64,000 nt of DNA from Litomosoides sigmodontis (Eukaryota; Nematoda; Chromadorea; Rhabditida; Onchocercidae): the NCBI GenBank assembly GCA_963070105.1, contig OY718806.1, positions 8,445,865 through 8,509,864 on the forward strand, given 5' to 3'. Shown here piece after piece: positions 49,905 to 64,000 of this stretch. Under the pieces are notes generated by a model. The model saw only the letters and a program-made list of their open reading frames with translations, did not search any database and had not been told where the DNA came from. Each line of letters opens with the position of its first letter. Within the stretch, counting starts at the first letter, position 1. Position numbers and translations under genes: made by a program.

Positions 49905-50220
49905 GAAATTGACGCCGTAGAAGGGAAAGATAGAAAATAAATGTGCATATATGTACGTGCTAAATGGGAGGATGTATTTTAGTGGGTGTCTCCTTGCTCA
50001 TTCATCAACAACAACGGGGAAGATCAGGGATGTCCTTCGAGAACCTGTTTCATATGACGCACCACTGATGTTGTGAGGAGGACGGCGAGGAAGGAGGAGG
50101 AGGAGGTGGCGATGGTGGTGATGATGATGGTGGCGATGGCGATGGCGATGGCGATGGTGGTGGCGGTGGCGGTGGTGGTGGTGGTGCTGGTGGTGGTAAC
50201 GATTAGATGGGGTGCACGTC
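49905..50220. promoter_or_regulatory. Bidirectional promoter region between two BPI-like genes
   Basis: Only 316 nt separate the two divergent start codons, so regulatory DNA is probably shared. It contains the G-rich repeat at 50087-50200. No TATA-like element stands out. Confidence 0.5.
50087..50200 (+). repeat. G-rich imperfect GGTGGCGAT/GGTGGT repeat
   Basis: About 110 nt of GGN-type units (GGTGGCGATGG, GGTGATGATGATGG, GGTGGCGGTGG). It is strongly G-rich on the plus strand in an AT-rich setting and lies just upstream of the plus BPI start. Many GG pairs at short spacing could form two-tier G-quadruplexes. Confidence 0.85.
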
Positions 50221-52887
50221 ATGCACTACCTTTTACCTGTTCACTTAGCTTTTGCCATTCAACTACTGTACCTGCAACATGCACCGATAGCAGCATCCGA
50301 TGTATCACTTGATATCGGATCCGGTGCCGCGTCACAAATTATTCGTGAAGCAGCTCATCAACTGCTCAGCTCACCACGTTCGCTCTATTTGTCATTTCGA
50401 ACGCACAGGAAACCGCTTCTGCTCCCTCTTGCATATGTTAAAACATACAATCGAATTTCCTACTCGAATGTCACGGTTAAATTTTATCCGGATACGATAC
50501 GCCTAAAGGCAAGCAGCGTTAGGATAAATTCCAAATCCAATATTACGCCAAATATTTGGCCAGTTAGCTTTGGAGATGAAACGATCGATCTTGCTGTTTA
50601 TGTAAGTTGCTTTACGACTGATTGAGATTGGTTGATTGGTTGATTGCTTACCGTATTATTTCACAACTACTGCTTATTGATTTCTTCTTTCATTATCACC
50701 GCTACAATCACTTTGATTCGCGTCAACTTCCGAACTTGCGCCATTTTTCCTTTTCTTTTTTTGTTGCGTCATTTTTCTTCTTTTATTGTTGCATCATTTA
50801 GTTACAATGGTACAGGTTGTGTACTCACGCAATTTCAATCAATCATTTCAGGTGGGCGATGTTGAATTGGCCGTACGAGTGGATGAAAAAAATGCTCGAG
50901 TGCTATCATGTTCGTTGCGCGATACAACCATTAATGCTACATCAAGCAATTACTGGGTGGTAGGCACGTTATTATATATGGCAACAAATCCGATCCGCTC
51001 ACATCTTCAAAAGCTCATTTGTCCATCGATCTCAAGCTACATCTCGAATATTGAAAATCCAGTTACCATGTAAGTGCATGGATGATTTTTCTTTGTAAAA
51101 TAATTTCAATTCATTCAGTTCAGCATTTGTAGGAGAAAAATTTGTTCTTAAATTTCAAAAATTCAGGAATGTATCATTAAATGAGATTCTACCAGCTCAT
51201 ATTCGTGACGTTGTCAGTACGGCCGATTCTTCCTTATTCTATCGTTTAACATCAGTAACAGTCGAGGAGAATCATATTTTAATTGTAACAGAAATAGGAT
51301 GGAAGTATCCGTTTGAAAGTAACGAAATTTCATATGCAAATGTAAGCGTAAAATGGAACAACGAGGATCGAATAATAACCTGGATCGATGATATTGCAAT
51401 TAATGATTTCCTCAATCAGGTTCTTTCAAATTGCACTTTTTAAATATCGCAAAAATTGGTGCTTACTAATAACATTGCAAGAGATTATGTATTTATACAA
51501 GTTCTTTAATTGAAAGAATTGAGAAACACACTATATCCAATCGATGTAATTAACCCACTTTTGAGCGTAAACTTAGGACGTTTGAAAATACATCAAAAAT
51601 TTCTACTAAAATTTTCAAATATTCTTTCTAAACTATTTGTTAATGCGAATAAGGATAACGACGAACTGCTCTCATTTGCGCTTAAACGTTGAATTGAGTT
51701 TTTTCCTTTTTTATTTTCATGACTTCAAACTGAAGAAAAAAAGATATTTTGAAAATACGTTTTAATTTATTTTGCAGATTGATTGGAGTTTTCAGTGGAT
51801 GGAGGAAACAATCGCAGTAACAAGTCCTGTGATACCGCTCTCCTCTCGAGAATTTCTTTCTACACTTTGCACCTCTTGCTACTTTCTCCTTAATGTTTGG
51901 GCTAATGGACCACCGATTTTGACAGCTACGAACGGTTCCATTGTCTTAGAAAAGTAAGCGCTTTTAATTAATATTTTGAGGATGATTCCAAGGAGGAATG
52001 TAGAAGGTTGAAAATAAATTACTGCTTGAATTCAAAACCAAATATATCGTAACACTTCTCCATTACTGTACATTAATTGAAATTTCATTTTACACTTGTT
52101 TTTAAATTTAATTTAAATTTAACGTTCTTTTTTTCACTCTTTTAAGGCGCGATAAGCTCAATTTGCGTGTGGTGAATCCAGATAAAAACGTTACATCTGT
52201 CTTTGTATCCATGTTTCTATCTGTTACTGCTGAATTACGACCCGTTATTGATTCGGGCACATTACGAACATTAGTACAATTGTTGGATACAAACGTGGTA
52301 ATGGAAAACGGTGCTTTTCCTCCTTCCTGGTCTTTTTTTGTTCAAGATCTAATAAAAGGTAAACACTTGCTTGTTTTACATTTTATCGTTGCTAGAATCT
52401 AACTGTCAATAATAGTCGAATGAATATTTTTTACACCTGCTGCAACAATACTTATATTAAAAGAAAGTTAGCCTAGCTTTGTCCATATGTGGAAATCACC
52501 TGCTCAAAAATTACAATTTTTTCTTCAATCATTCTTGTGATACGTTGATCTCTTTTTTTGAACTAATGATATTTTGATCGTACAACTGACACTATCAATT
52601 TGTTCCGTGTAAATACTACGAAGAAAGGAAGTAGTATGAGAATTGCAGGAATGATAACCGAAATGATGTGGCCAGAAATGCGAAAGCAAATTGAAGAACT
52701 TACATATAGTGAGGGCATTCGTTTGGCAACATCATGTGGTATTGATCCACAGAATACGGAAATTTTAATTGGTGAAGGACGTTTAGGCTTCTCTACAATA
52801 CTCAATTTACAAAGTCTAGAGCCCCAAAAGTGCCTGAAAGATCTCAAAAGTGCTTTACCGAATACTGCTAAATTGTTTCCGAAATAA
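50221..52887 (+). CDS. BPI/LBP/CETP-family secreted lipid-binding protein (plus-strand member)
   Basis: Exons: 50221-50601, 50852-51069, 51167-51419, 51778-51953, 52147-52358, 52649-52887, summing to 1479 nt, 492 aa; LBP/BPI proteins are about 480. The start ATG at 50221 gives a signal-peptide-like N terminus (HYLLPVHLAFAIQLLYLQHA). Early landmarks are ASQIIREAAHQLLSS and IGWKYPFESNEISYAN; middle ones are TLCTSCYFLLNVWANGPPI and LNLRVVNPDKNVTSVFVSMF. The end is of BPI2 type (RKQIEELTYSEGIRLATSCG, then ILIGEGRLGFSTILNL). It is much diverged from vertebrate LBP, so the call rests on length, layout and the end motif. An AATAAA overlaps the stop codon (52883-52888). It pairs head to head with the minus-strand member, suggesting an inverted duplication or co-regulation. 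Confidence 0.7.
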
Positions 52888-53718
52888 AGTTAACTGTGAT
52901 ATATTCACATATTTGTTCAGTGCAACAGCAAAGTATTCAAAAGCATTTTTCATTCTTATCATAAACCATACACAATTTACAATTCATTTATAGCATTTAT
53001 CTGAATGCTTTATGAATTTGAAAAAAAGCAAACTCAAATTTATGACAAATCAAGGATTTAAAATATATTATTTTATCATGTTATTATCTGTTTTGCTTGC
53101 GCCATCAATATCATCATAGCTAAATTGAATGCAATGAAAACATTGAGATATTTCTTTTTTTTTTCTTCCCAATCACATTTTGCAAATTTTTTTGTAGTCA
53201 TACCTGAATGGATTATCTCGATGAGAAATGACTGCTAATTGGTTGTCTTCTGGGAAATGCCAAATGAAAGCGGAAGTACTCCTCCACTAATTGTGTTAAA
53301 TGAACAATTCATCCATTCTTTTCGTACAATTAAATTTAAATTTCATGTTAGGAGAGAACAAAAAACCCTTTTCATGAAAACCAAAAATACCTCATATGTT
53401 TCCATCCTTTATTTCATTCCTCCTCTCCCTTTTTTTCCTGTATCTGTTTTTTGAGGGAGTTGAAAAGCAAGCGAAACACATATGCATGGATTGCTTGAGA
53501 GGAATAAATCTATCGCTTTGACGATAGACTAGTTCGCTACTAGCAAAATCGGTGAATGACTGTTGTAGGCACGAAGAGAGAATGGAAAAGCCTAAGGCTT
53601 AGTATGAGTCCAGTGGGAGTCCAGCAAGAAACGAAATTGAAAAGCCTATAAATGCATCTCATTCACCATCATTTCATTCATTTGCTAATGAGAATCAATA
53701 GGGTTGCTGTGCTAATAA
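52888..53718. other. Intergenic region, BPI-like to ARM gene
   Basis: About 0.83 kb between two plus-strand genes. It is AT-rich with T-runs; a 71-codon frame at 53239-53454 starts without ATG and has no exon signals. It presumably contains the ARM promoter. Confidence 0.5.
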
Positions 53719-54786
53719 ATGGGACAGCAGCAATCCTCCTTCGTTGTTGAAATTGCTTCACCACGACTTGGAACTTTTCAGGTTTTATCCTTTTTTTTTT
53801 TTTTAATTTAAATTACGGCAATTGCAAGTTTACACTGAACTTTACGCTTTATAATTAGCATCAAATTCGTCCAATTTTGTGCCATAGAGGATGAAGCGCC
53901 GTCTATTAGTTCTGCTTTTTTCTTTGTAGAACACTCAATTCATCATTTTCTAGGTCACAAAAAAAAGTGTTGCGATATTTTTTTACGTAAGTATGGAACA
54001 TTTTAAAGTGTGCATGCAGTAGTATGAAATGAGAAAATACTTGTATAGTGTTAAATTTAATTTACTAAAATTTCAAAAGTGTAATAAGTGGAAAGAAAAT
54101 GTGAAATGTTGAAAAAAGTTTCCTACGTGTAATGAAATATTTTTTTCTAGTAAGTGATTAAAAAATCAAAGCGATCAGTGAATTCCTAATTTAAGTGTAT
54201 TCACTAAATTTTTCCGATTTAATTTTACGACTAGTTTTCCTCCTTCTTTTTTTCTAGCAGAGGGATTTGTTTGCAAATTGAATGAAATGAGCTTTGCGAT
54301 GCAAGGAGAAACTTTTTTCTATTATAACAATTTGAAATTTGATCTAATTTTTTTCACCAAAAACATGTTTTTAAAAAGTTTCATTTTTTTAAAAAAGAAT
54401 TATTTGAGAGAGCGAGCGAGGGAGAGAGAGAGAGGTAGAGAGAAAAAAACAAATAATGTGACAATTATTGTTGTGGAAATGCTACGTTAACATGAATAGC
54501 ACAAGTTAATTGCTTAATTACTAGACAAACCTGTTAATTCATAATATTCATTTTATACAAAATGAAGGTACTAATCTCATGAGCAATTAAAGGATATGAA
54601 GGAGAAGTGAAAAAGGAAATTCCTGAAAGTGTTTCAGCGTAAGACAACTTCACCACTTTCTTGAAGTTTAATAAATATTTCAAGAGACTTGAAGTTTAAC
54701 AAATTTTTGAAGAGCTACGATTTGACAATGAAAATAAATACAAAAAAACGTTCATTATTAAAATGTTCGCTCTTTTTTTTGAATAA

Positions 54787-54820
<34 letters not shown>

Positions 54821-56887
54821 AAAACGAAAATAGCAAATTTGTTTCTATTCCTTTTTTTTTCCTAAAAATTCCACTTGAAACATGCTAAAAATTAATAAAG
54901 GTTATTTTTTTTCACAGAGCTTACCGCAAACAGATCCAGATGAAGATGAACGTAATTCGTCACAATGGCGCATTACAGTTAATCCATGCGCAAACTTCTT
55001 TTCAGCAAGCGATGAATTGAAGTCGCTAATTAATAAACTTTATCGAACACAGGTCTGCTCTCATTCTATTTGGAAAAGAAATGAATAAATAAATTGCAAA
55101 ATTTTAATTTTACTATTAGGATTATAGTTAATTTTAGAAATTGATCACACCATCCGAAGCGAAATATTTGTGTACAGCACTGAAATGCATCGATATTTCA
55201 TCTGATATTCTTTTGCCTCTGTTGACTGTCATCTCAAATGCTACTGCCTATACTGCAAATCAGGTTATTTAAATGAACGTTTAAAATTATGCTTAAAATT
55301 TGTTGCTTAAATAATTATTAAAAATTTTTTAGCTAAGCAATGAAATTGCTAGTGTAATTTATTTAGCATAATTTTAACTGTTTTAAATGAATGATAATTA
55401 TCATCAATTAATTGCTGAATTAAATCGTGCAATTTTGCAGTATTTATTTGCCCAGTTTGGCATAACCGAAAACGTAGCATCAATGATGAAGAATTACTAT
55501 GCAGCTCTACCTAATTCGCCAAAGGTTTCAAATGTTCAAACTTTTAACTTTAAAATAACGAAATAGCCAGAAATCACTTATTAATCCTACTAAAATCAGG
55601 TTATGCTATTGCAATGCATTGCAAATATGGCTGCATGCAAGGAAAATATCGAAATCCTCCAGCCGACAATTCCACTTGTCGTGAAACGATTGAATTCATC
55701 ATTGGACATGGAACGAACGGTTGCATTTCAAGCGCTAACCAACTTATCTTATACAATTACACCATCACAAGTTGAGAGTATTTTACCAGCTATACCTGTT
55801 TGCATAAAATGGTATATGATTGTGGCATTTCTATTTTATTATCCTTAAAGTTTTCCTGAAAAAAAGATATTGTACAAAAATTTCGAAATATCAAACAGTT
55901 AAATTGAATTATGCTTTATTCTTTTTTTTCCTTTAAATACTTCAATAAATTTATTTTTATCCACAACTGTATCTATATATATATGTTTATGTAAATTTTT
56001 TCCTCATAGGCTTTGGGAGCAAGGTGAAGCAAACATTAATTCACTTCGGTTGCTGGTAAATTTGTCGTGTTGTCCGGACATGGTGCCGCATATTTTAGCT
56101 GCTAAGGTACTTCATTCATCTATCTTTCAGGTAGAACAAAGTAAAAACAGTCTCGTGGACCTGTTCCATTGATACGCTAAGTGGACGTTAGCATAAAAAA
56201 GATATAGATTGTCCAACAATAACAAACCACTTGATGCTTTCATTTAGTCAATTATTACCTATCGATATTGGGCGTTGTTGGGTGATTTCCAACATTTGCT
56301 TTATCTAATATCAAAAAGGAGGAAATATTTTGGTTTCCTTGCAATGTTGTAGACCGTCACAGGCTTATTGTCAATTCTGGATACGGATAAATCGGAAATC
56401 CTGTTACGTGCAGTTACATGGTTGCTGTGTATGTCATCAGCAGTACATGCATTATCTCTCACTTATGAAGTTATCGCACCACTAAATCAGGATCCATTCG
56501 CTAATCCAAACTACACCATTTATTTCTCCATTTACGCACCAAAGGTAAAAATAAATGTCAGCTATTTTTCGTTTACTGTTGTTCGATTAGCTGCAAATGA
56601 AACTAATTCCGGTTGATTAGGTAATTGAAAAATGCATTGCATTTGCAAATTTCCGAAGTAGCACCTTCATTTGCACGTTGATAACAAATTAGAATAAATA
56701 ATATGTTCGATAGTTACTAAATAATTTAGTTTTAACATTATTTCAGGGTAGGCAAGAATTGATCAAACGTTTGAATGGCATCGCAGTGGGAAATGATGAA
56801 ACAGCGATGAAAGCAAAAACACTGCTCGAAATATTGGGTAAAATTCCGGAAGCACGATCACTACTATCAAATCTTAACCGATTATAA
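53719..56887 (+). CDS. ARMC10/ARMCX-type armadillo-repeat protein with myristoylation-like N terminus
   Basis: Exons: 53719-53781, 54918-55052, 55138-55263, 55441-55524, 55600-55811, 56010-56106, 56353-56544, 56747-56887, summing to 1050 nt, 349 aa. Exon 1 is short and begins MGQQQSSFVVEIASPRLG, fitting the MGxxxS myristoylation consensus; it joins in phase across a 1.1-kb intron. The body is a series of armadillo-like helices: LPLLTVISNATAYTANQYLF, VMLLQCIANMAACKEN, MERTVAFQALTNLSYT, INSLRLLVNLSCCPDMVPH, EILLRAVTWLLCMSS. These align with the Arm_2 region of ARMC10/ARMCX (NNAAFSANQ, LKLLLNLSENPAM, EILLRVLTL as I recall). In vertebrates these proteins act at the outer mitochondrial membrane through an N-terminal anchor; here a lipid anchor may replace it. 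Confidence 0.75.
54408..54440. repeat. (GA)-rich microsatellite in ARM intron 1
   Basis: GAGAGCGAGCGAGGGAGAGAG-like tract with interruptions. Confidence 0.85.
54789..54820. repeat. (GA)n microsatellite in ARM intron 1
   Basis: About 15 uninterrupted GA units. Confidence 0.95.
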
Positions 56888-57948
56888 ATTCCTGTACTCT
56901 ATCGTCGTGGTAATGCAACCACTGGAACTGTCGGCAGCATTCTGTTTTCAAACAACTGTTTCAACTATCATGAAAAAGTAATGACAACAATCATCTTGAA
57001 ATCATTGATACTTTATGAAAGTTTAATTAGCACACACTATCGTCTGAAATCCTTCGTCTTACAATTCTCATTTCACGACAATCATCAAATAGGCATTATT
57101 TTAAGAAAAAAAAATTCTAAATTTCATTCCTTTGACAGGAAAAATTAATGACATTTAAAATCAAAAGAATGAAAAGAAGGAAGATCAGCGCAGTGGTCCT
57201 ATCTCATATCTAGTTATTTATAGGAAGAATGGCATCGAATTTTTCCACCTCTCTGCCATCTCTCCTTTCATTTCACTTTTCTGCAACTGAGATGCATAAA
57301 GTATCATATTCAAGAAAGAAATGTAACATCAGAAAAAACGAATTGCAAATTTGTGATAAAATAATGATTACATTATTAGGAAATTGCAATTAAAATTAAA
57401 TTTAAACAACATTTATCCATAAGTTAAGTTTTTTTTTTTAAAAAAAAATTATTTCATTAATTAAGGGAGCAATTGACGAGTTATGTGGTGCACAGTGTGT
57501 AAGAATGATGAGTGAAAAAAGCAAAAATAAATGGTCGCACCAGAAACGTTTATCAAATTGAAATGATTTCTTCGAAACATTACATGAATTGAAAAGGCTC
57601 AGGGTTTCCGTACAGTAGTGCCAGTAGATTTATTCGTTAAGAAATTTTGTAAAATGAATCTGGATCATATTTGATCGATACGAAAAGTCTGACAATCATC
57701 AAACATCAACATAACTTTTGATTTTCCGACATTTAAATTGTCACTTTTTCCTTTAATTTATGCTACAAACATTAAGTTAGTGTTCGCATGAGTTTGTCGT
57801 TCTGTTAATTCAATTTTAATGAACAATGTCATCCATCAATAAAGGGTTCATTTCTGTTACACAGCAAAACAGTGCTACTTACAGAGAAAGAACCAAGTAA
57901 TTAATCTAAACGCAACTTTCGTGTCACAAAACTGGTCACGCACAACTT
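56888..57948. other. Convergent intergenic region, ARM to PAQR
   Basis: About 1.06 kb between two 3' ends. A plus-strand AATAAA at about 57837 is the only clear polyadenylation-type signal I saw. No coding block. Confidence 0.5.
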
Positions 57949-62504
<4,556 letters not shown>

Positions 62505-62520
62505 TAAGCTAGAAAGGTGA
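62505..62520 (-). promoter_or_regulatory. Probable trans-splice acceptor, PAQR
   Basis: On the minus strand CACCTTTCTAG ends at 62509, 4 nt before the ATG at 62504. This gives a minimal leader of the type seen in SL-spliced nematode messages. Confidence 0.5.
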
Positions 62521-64000
62521 ATGAATGGTTTAGTAGGTATGCGCTACCACTTCTAGCAATTGTTGCAACTGTGCACATTATGAAAAGAAAGTCTTTAAAA
62601 GTGCAAATTTTTAAATATTCAAATTCATCCGCTTTTCTGAATTATAGCATCACATTTGCAAAACAAATGAGGTAAATGATGCAACAAAAAAAAAAAAAAA
62701 AACAAACGCGCTCAATGCGTTGAATGTGCACAACCTCCTTTTGACCTTAGTCGTTGAAAACAATTTTATAATCAAATTTGCAGGTCAGTAACGGAGATAA
62801 TCATAATTTTGTATCATGAATTTTATCATATCATTATCGGTAAAGATAGAAATTCCGGCAAATGACTCGTGCGAGCTTGTTTGTTACTGTAATGTAAATG
62901 TGCATGTGTTGAGATTTGCTGAACTGTTCTAGTTATCTTTTGCATATCAGTGATTTAAAAATTTTCCTTCTGAAAAAAAGTTCCTGCAATGATCGAAGAA
63001 ATGGTAGCGAATTGTAGGGGAGATTAAAGGCACTAACATGTATCTAACACTTTTTCACACTTTTAGTTTGCTGAAAATGATGGAGGTGGGTGAGAGGACG
63101 CAGGTTGAACTGTTCGAAAACGTTTCGCATTATTGTAAGATATCCTTGAGAATTGCTTTCCGCGACTGATCAGTGACAGTTTTCAATAAGCGATCATTAA
63201 TTTAAGGCTGTCGTCGCCGTCGCGACACATCCTCTTCCTCTCCTTCAAGCGCAAGTGGTGCGTTACGTATTGTCAGCCAAACAGATCAGATTACTTACCT
63301 TATCAGTTGTGGTTCGCTTCGGACACTTGAATTGAAAGGAGGAAGATCAGATAAATTTGAGCAGTTGTTTAACCTCATTTTCTCAATTTTAAACAGCACA
63401 ATGGAAAACGACAAATAATCAATAAACGAAAATTTGAGAGAAAAAAAAATAAGCACCTGAATGATTATACACAATCGTGACAAACAAAACAGTGAACATA
63501 GTTGCTGCTCACAATTTTCTTCTTTTCCGGTTGAAATTATTTTCGAAATACAATTAATTTTCCAACTATTTTCTTATTCCGCTGTCTGCTCTATCGAATG
63601 TTAGGGAAATGATGCTTTTTTTTGGCCCGAACTTATAAAATTGAAATAAACAATGAAACTGAAAAGTTACGATGGCATAACATGTTAATATCTTTATGTT
63701 GTCTCTCGCAGTACTGTAGAACTTTAGAAGATGACGACCAGTTTTCTTTAATAAATTACTTGAGAGGAGAAATCAATGAACAAATATTTCCTCAACGGTT
63801 AGGTGGGATTCAATTAATCTTCGTTATACAAAGCACCATCTTCCGCGTTTACAGACAATCAGTTGGATGTCAAATATTACGTGGAAAAAATGAGTGAGAA
63901 TTTTTATAATTAAAGTAATGACGAAATAATTTCAACATGTGTCAATGAAAAATGCGACAAAGTAACTTCGTAAAAAAATAAATCAGTTAATATGAAAATC
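62521..64000. other. Region upstream of PAQR to window end
   Basis: About 1.5 kb, presumably the PAQR promoter. A frame at 63622-63897 (plus) is open for 91 codons but begins with TTG and has no flanking splice pattern or recognised product. Nothing else seen. Confidence 0.45.

Noticed and set aside
49998..50312. His/Arg-rich and Met/Ala/Val-rich frames over the G-rich repeat
   Set aside because: Low-complexity translations; the real BPI frame starts at 50221.
63622..63897. 91-codon plus-strand frame near the window end
   Set aside because: Starts at TTG, has no exon-boundary signals and matches no family I recognise.

Overview
The window is eukaryotic and looks like a nematode, most likely a spirurid/filarial-type clade III worm. 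The DNA is very AT-rich. Genes are split into many short exons with GT..AG introns whose acceptors follow the TTTCAG pattern. Several start codons sit only 1-18 nt behind an isolated acceptor, as in SL trans-spliced messages. The gene content is animal and includes an innexin, SPARC, VDAC and a PAQR3-type receptor. Assignment to nematodes is firm; the finer placement is inference.

Layout. 1-2541 (-): ACAD9-like acyl-CoA dehydrogenase, cut by the window edge. 3489-7562 (+): complete DNAJC2/zuotin (J domain, ribosome-binding region, two SANT domains). 7990-8389 (+): orphan exons. 8727-13563 (-): PLC-delta. 17100-21944 (+): innexin. 23449-27475 (-): SPARC. 28678-31246 (-): VDAC porin. 31756-35255 (+): KIAA2013/DUF2152-type membrane protein. 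35612-39311 (-): IkappaB / NF-kappaB p105-C-terminal-like ankyrin + death-domain protein. 41507-43302 (-): IMP4. 44076-44409 (+): possible small Cys-containing gene. 44763-49904 (-) and 50221-52887 (+): two BPI/LBP-family secreted lipid-binding proteins, head to head. 53719-56887 (+): ARMC10/ARMCX-type armadillo protein with a myristoylation-like N terminus. 57949-62504 (-): PAQR3-type seven-TM protein. The rest is intergenic or intronic DNA with many microsatellites, including an uninterrupted (ATT)n tract of about 965 nt in PAQR intron 1.

I reconstructed exons by hand from splice signals, phase continuity and remembered family alignments. For DNAJC2, innexin, SPARC, VDAC, KIAA2013-like, IMP4, ARM, PAQR, PLC and the plus-strand BPI gene, the exon sums close in frame. 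Several lengths match their family (IMP4 290 aa, PAQR 312 aa, VDAC 284 aa).

The genes do not form one pathway. Housekeeping roles (mitochondrial acyl-CoA dehydrogenase, VDAC, ribosome-associated chaperone, U3 processome) lie beside signalling genes (PLC-delta, innexin, PAQR, IkappaB-like) and secreted proteins (SPARC, BPI pair). The less ordinary items are the p105-C-terminal-like gene in a nematode, a 63-nt near-perfect hairpin in an innexin intron, a MITE-like inverted repeat, an indel-free diverged direct repeat flanking a VDAC exon, the divergent BPI pair around a G-rich repeat, and the giant (ATT)n tract.
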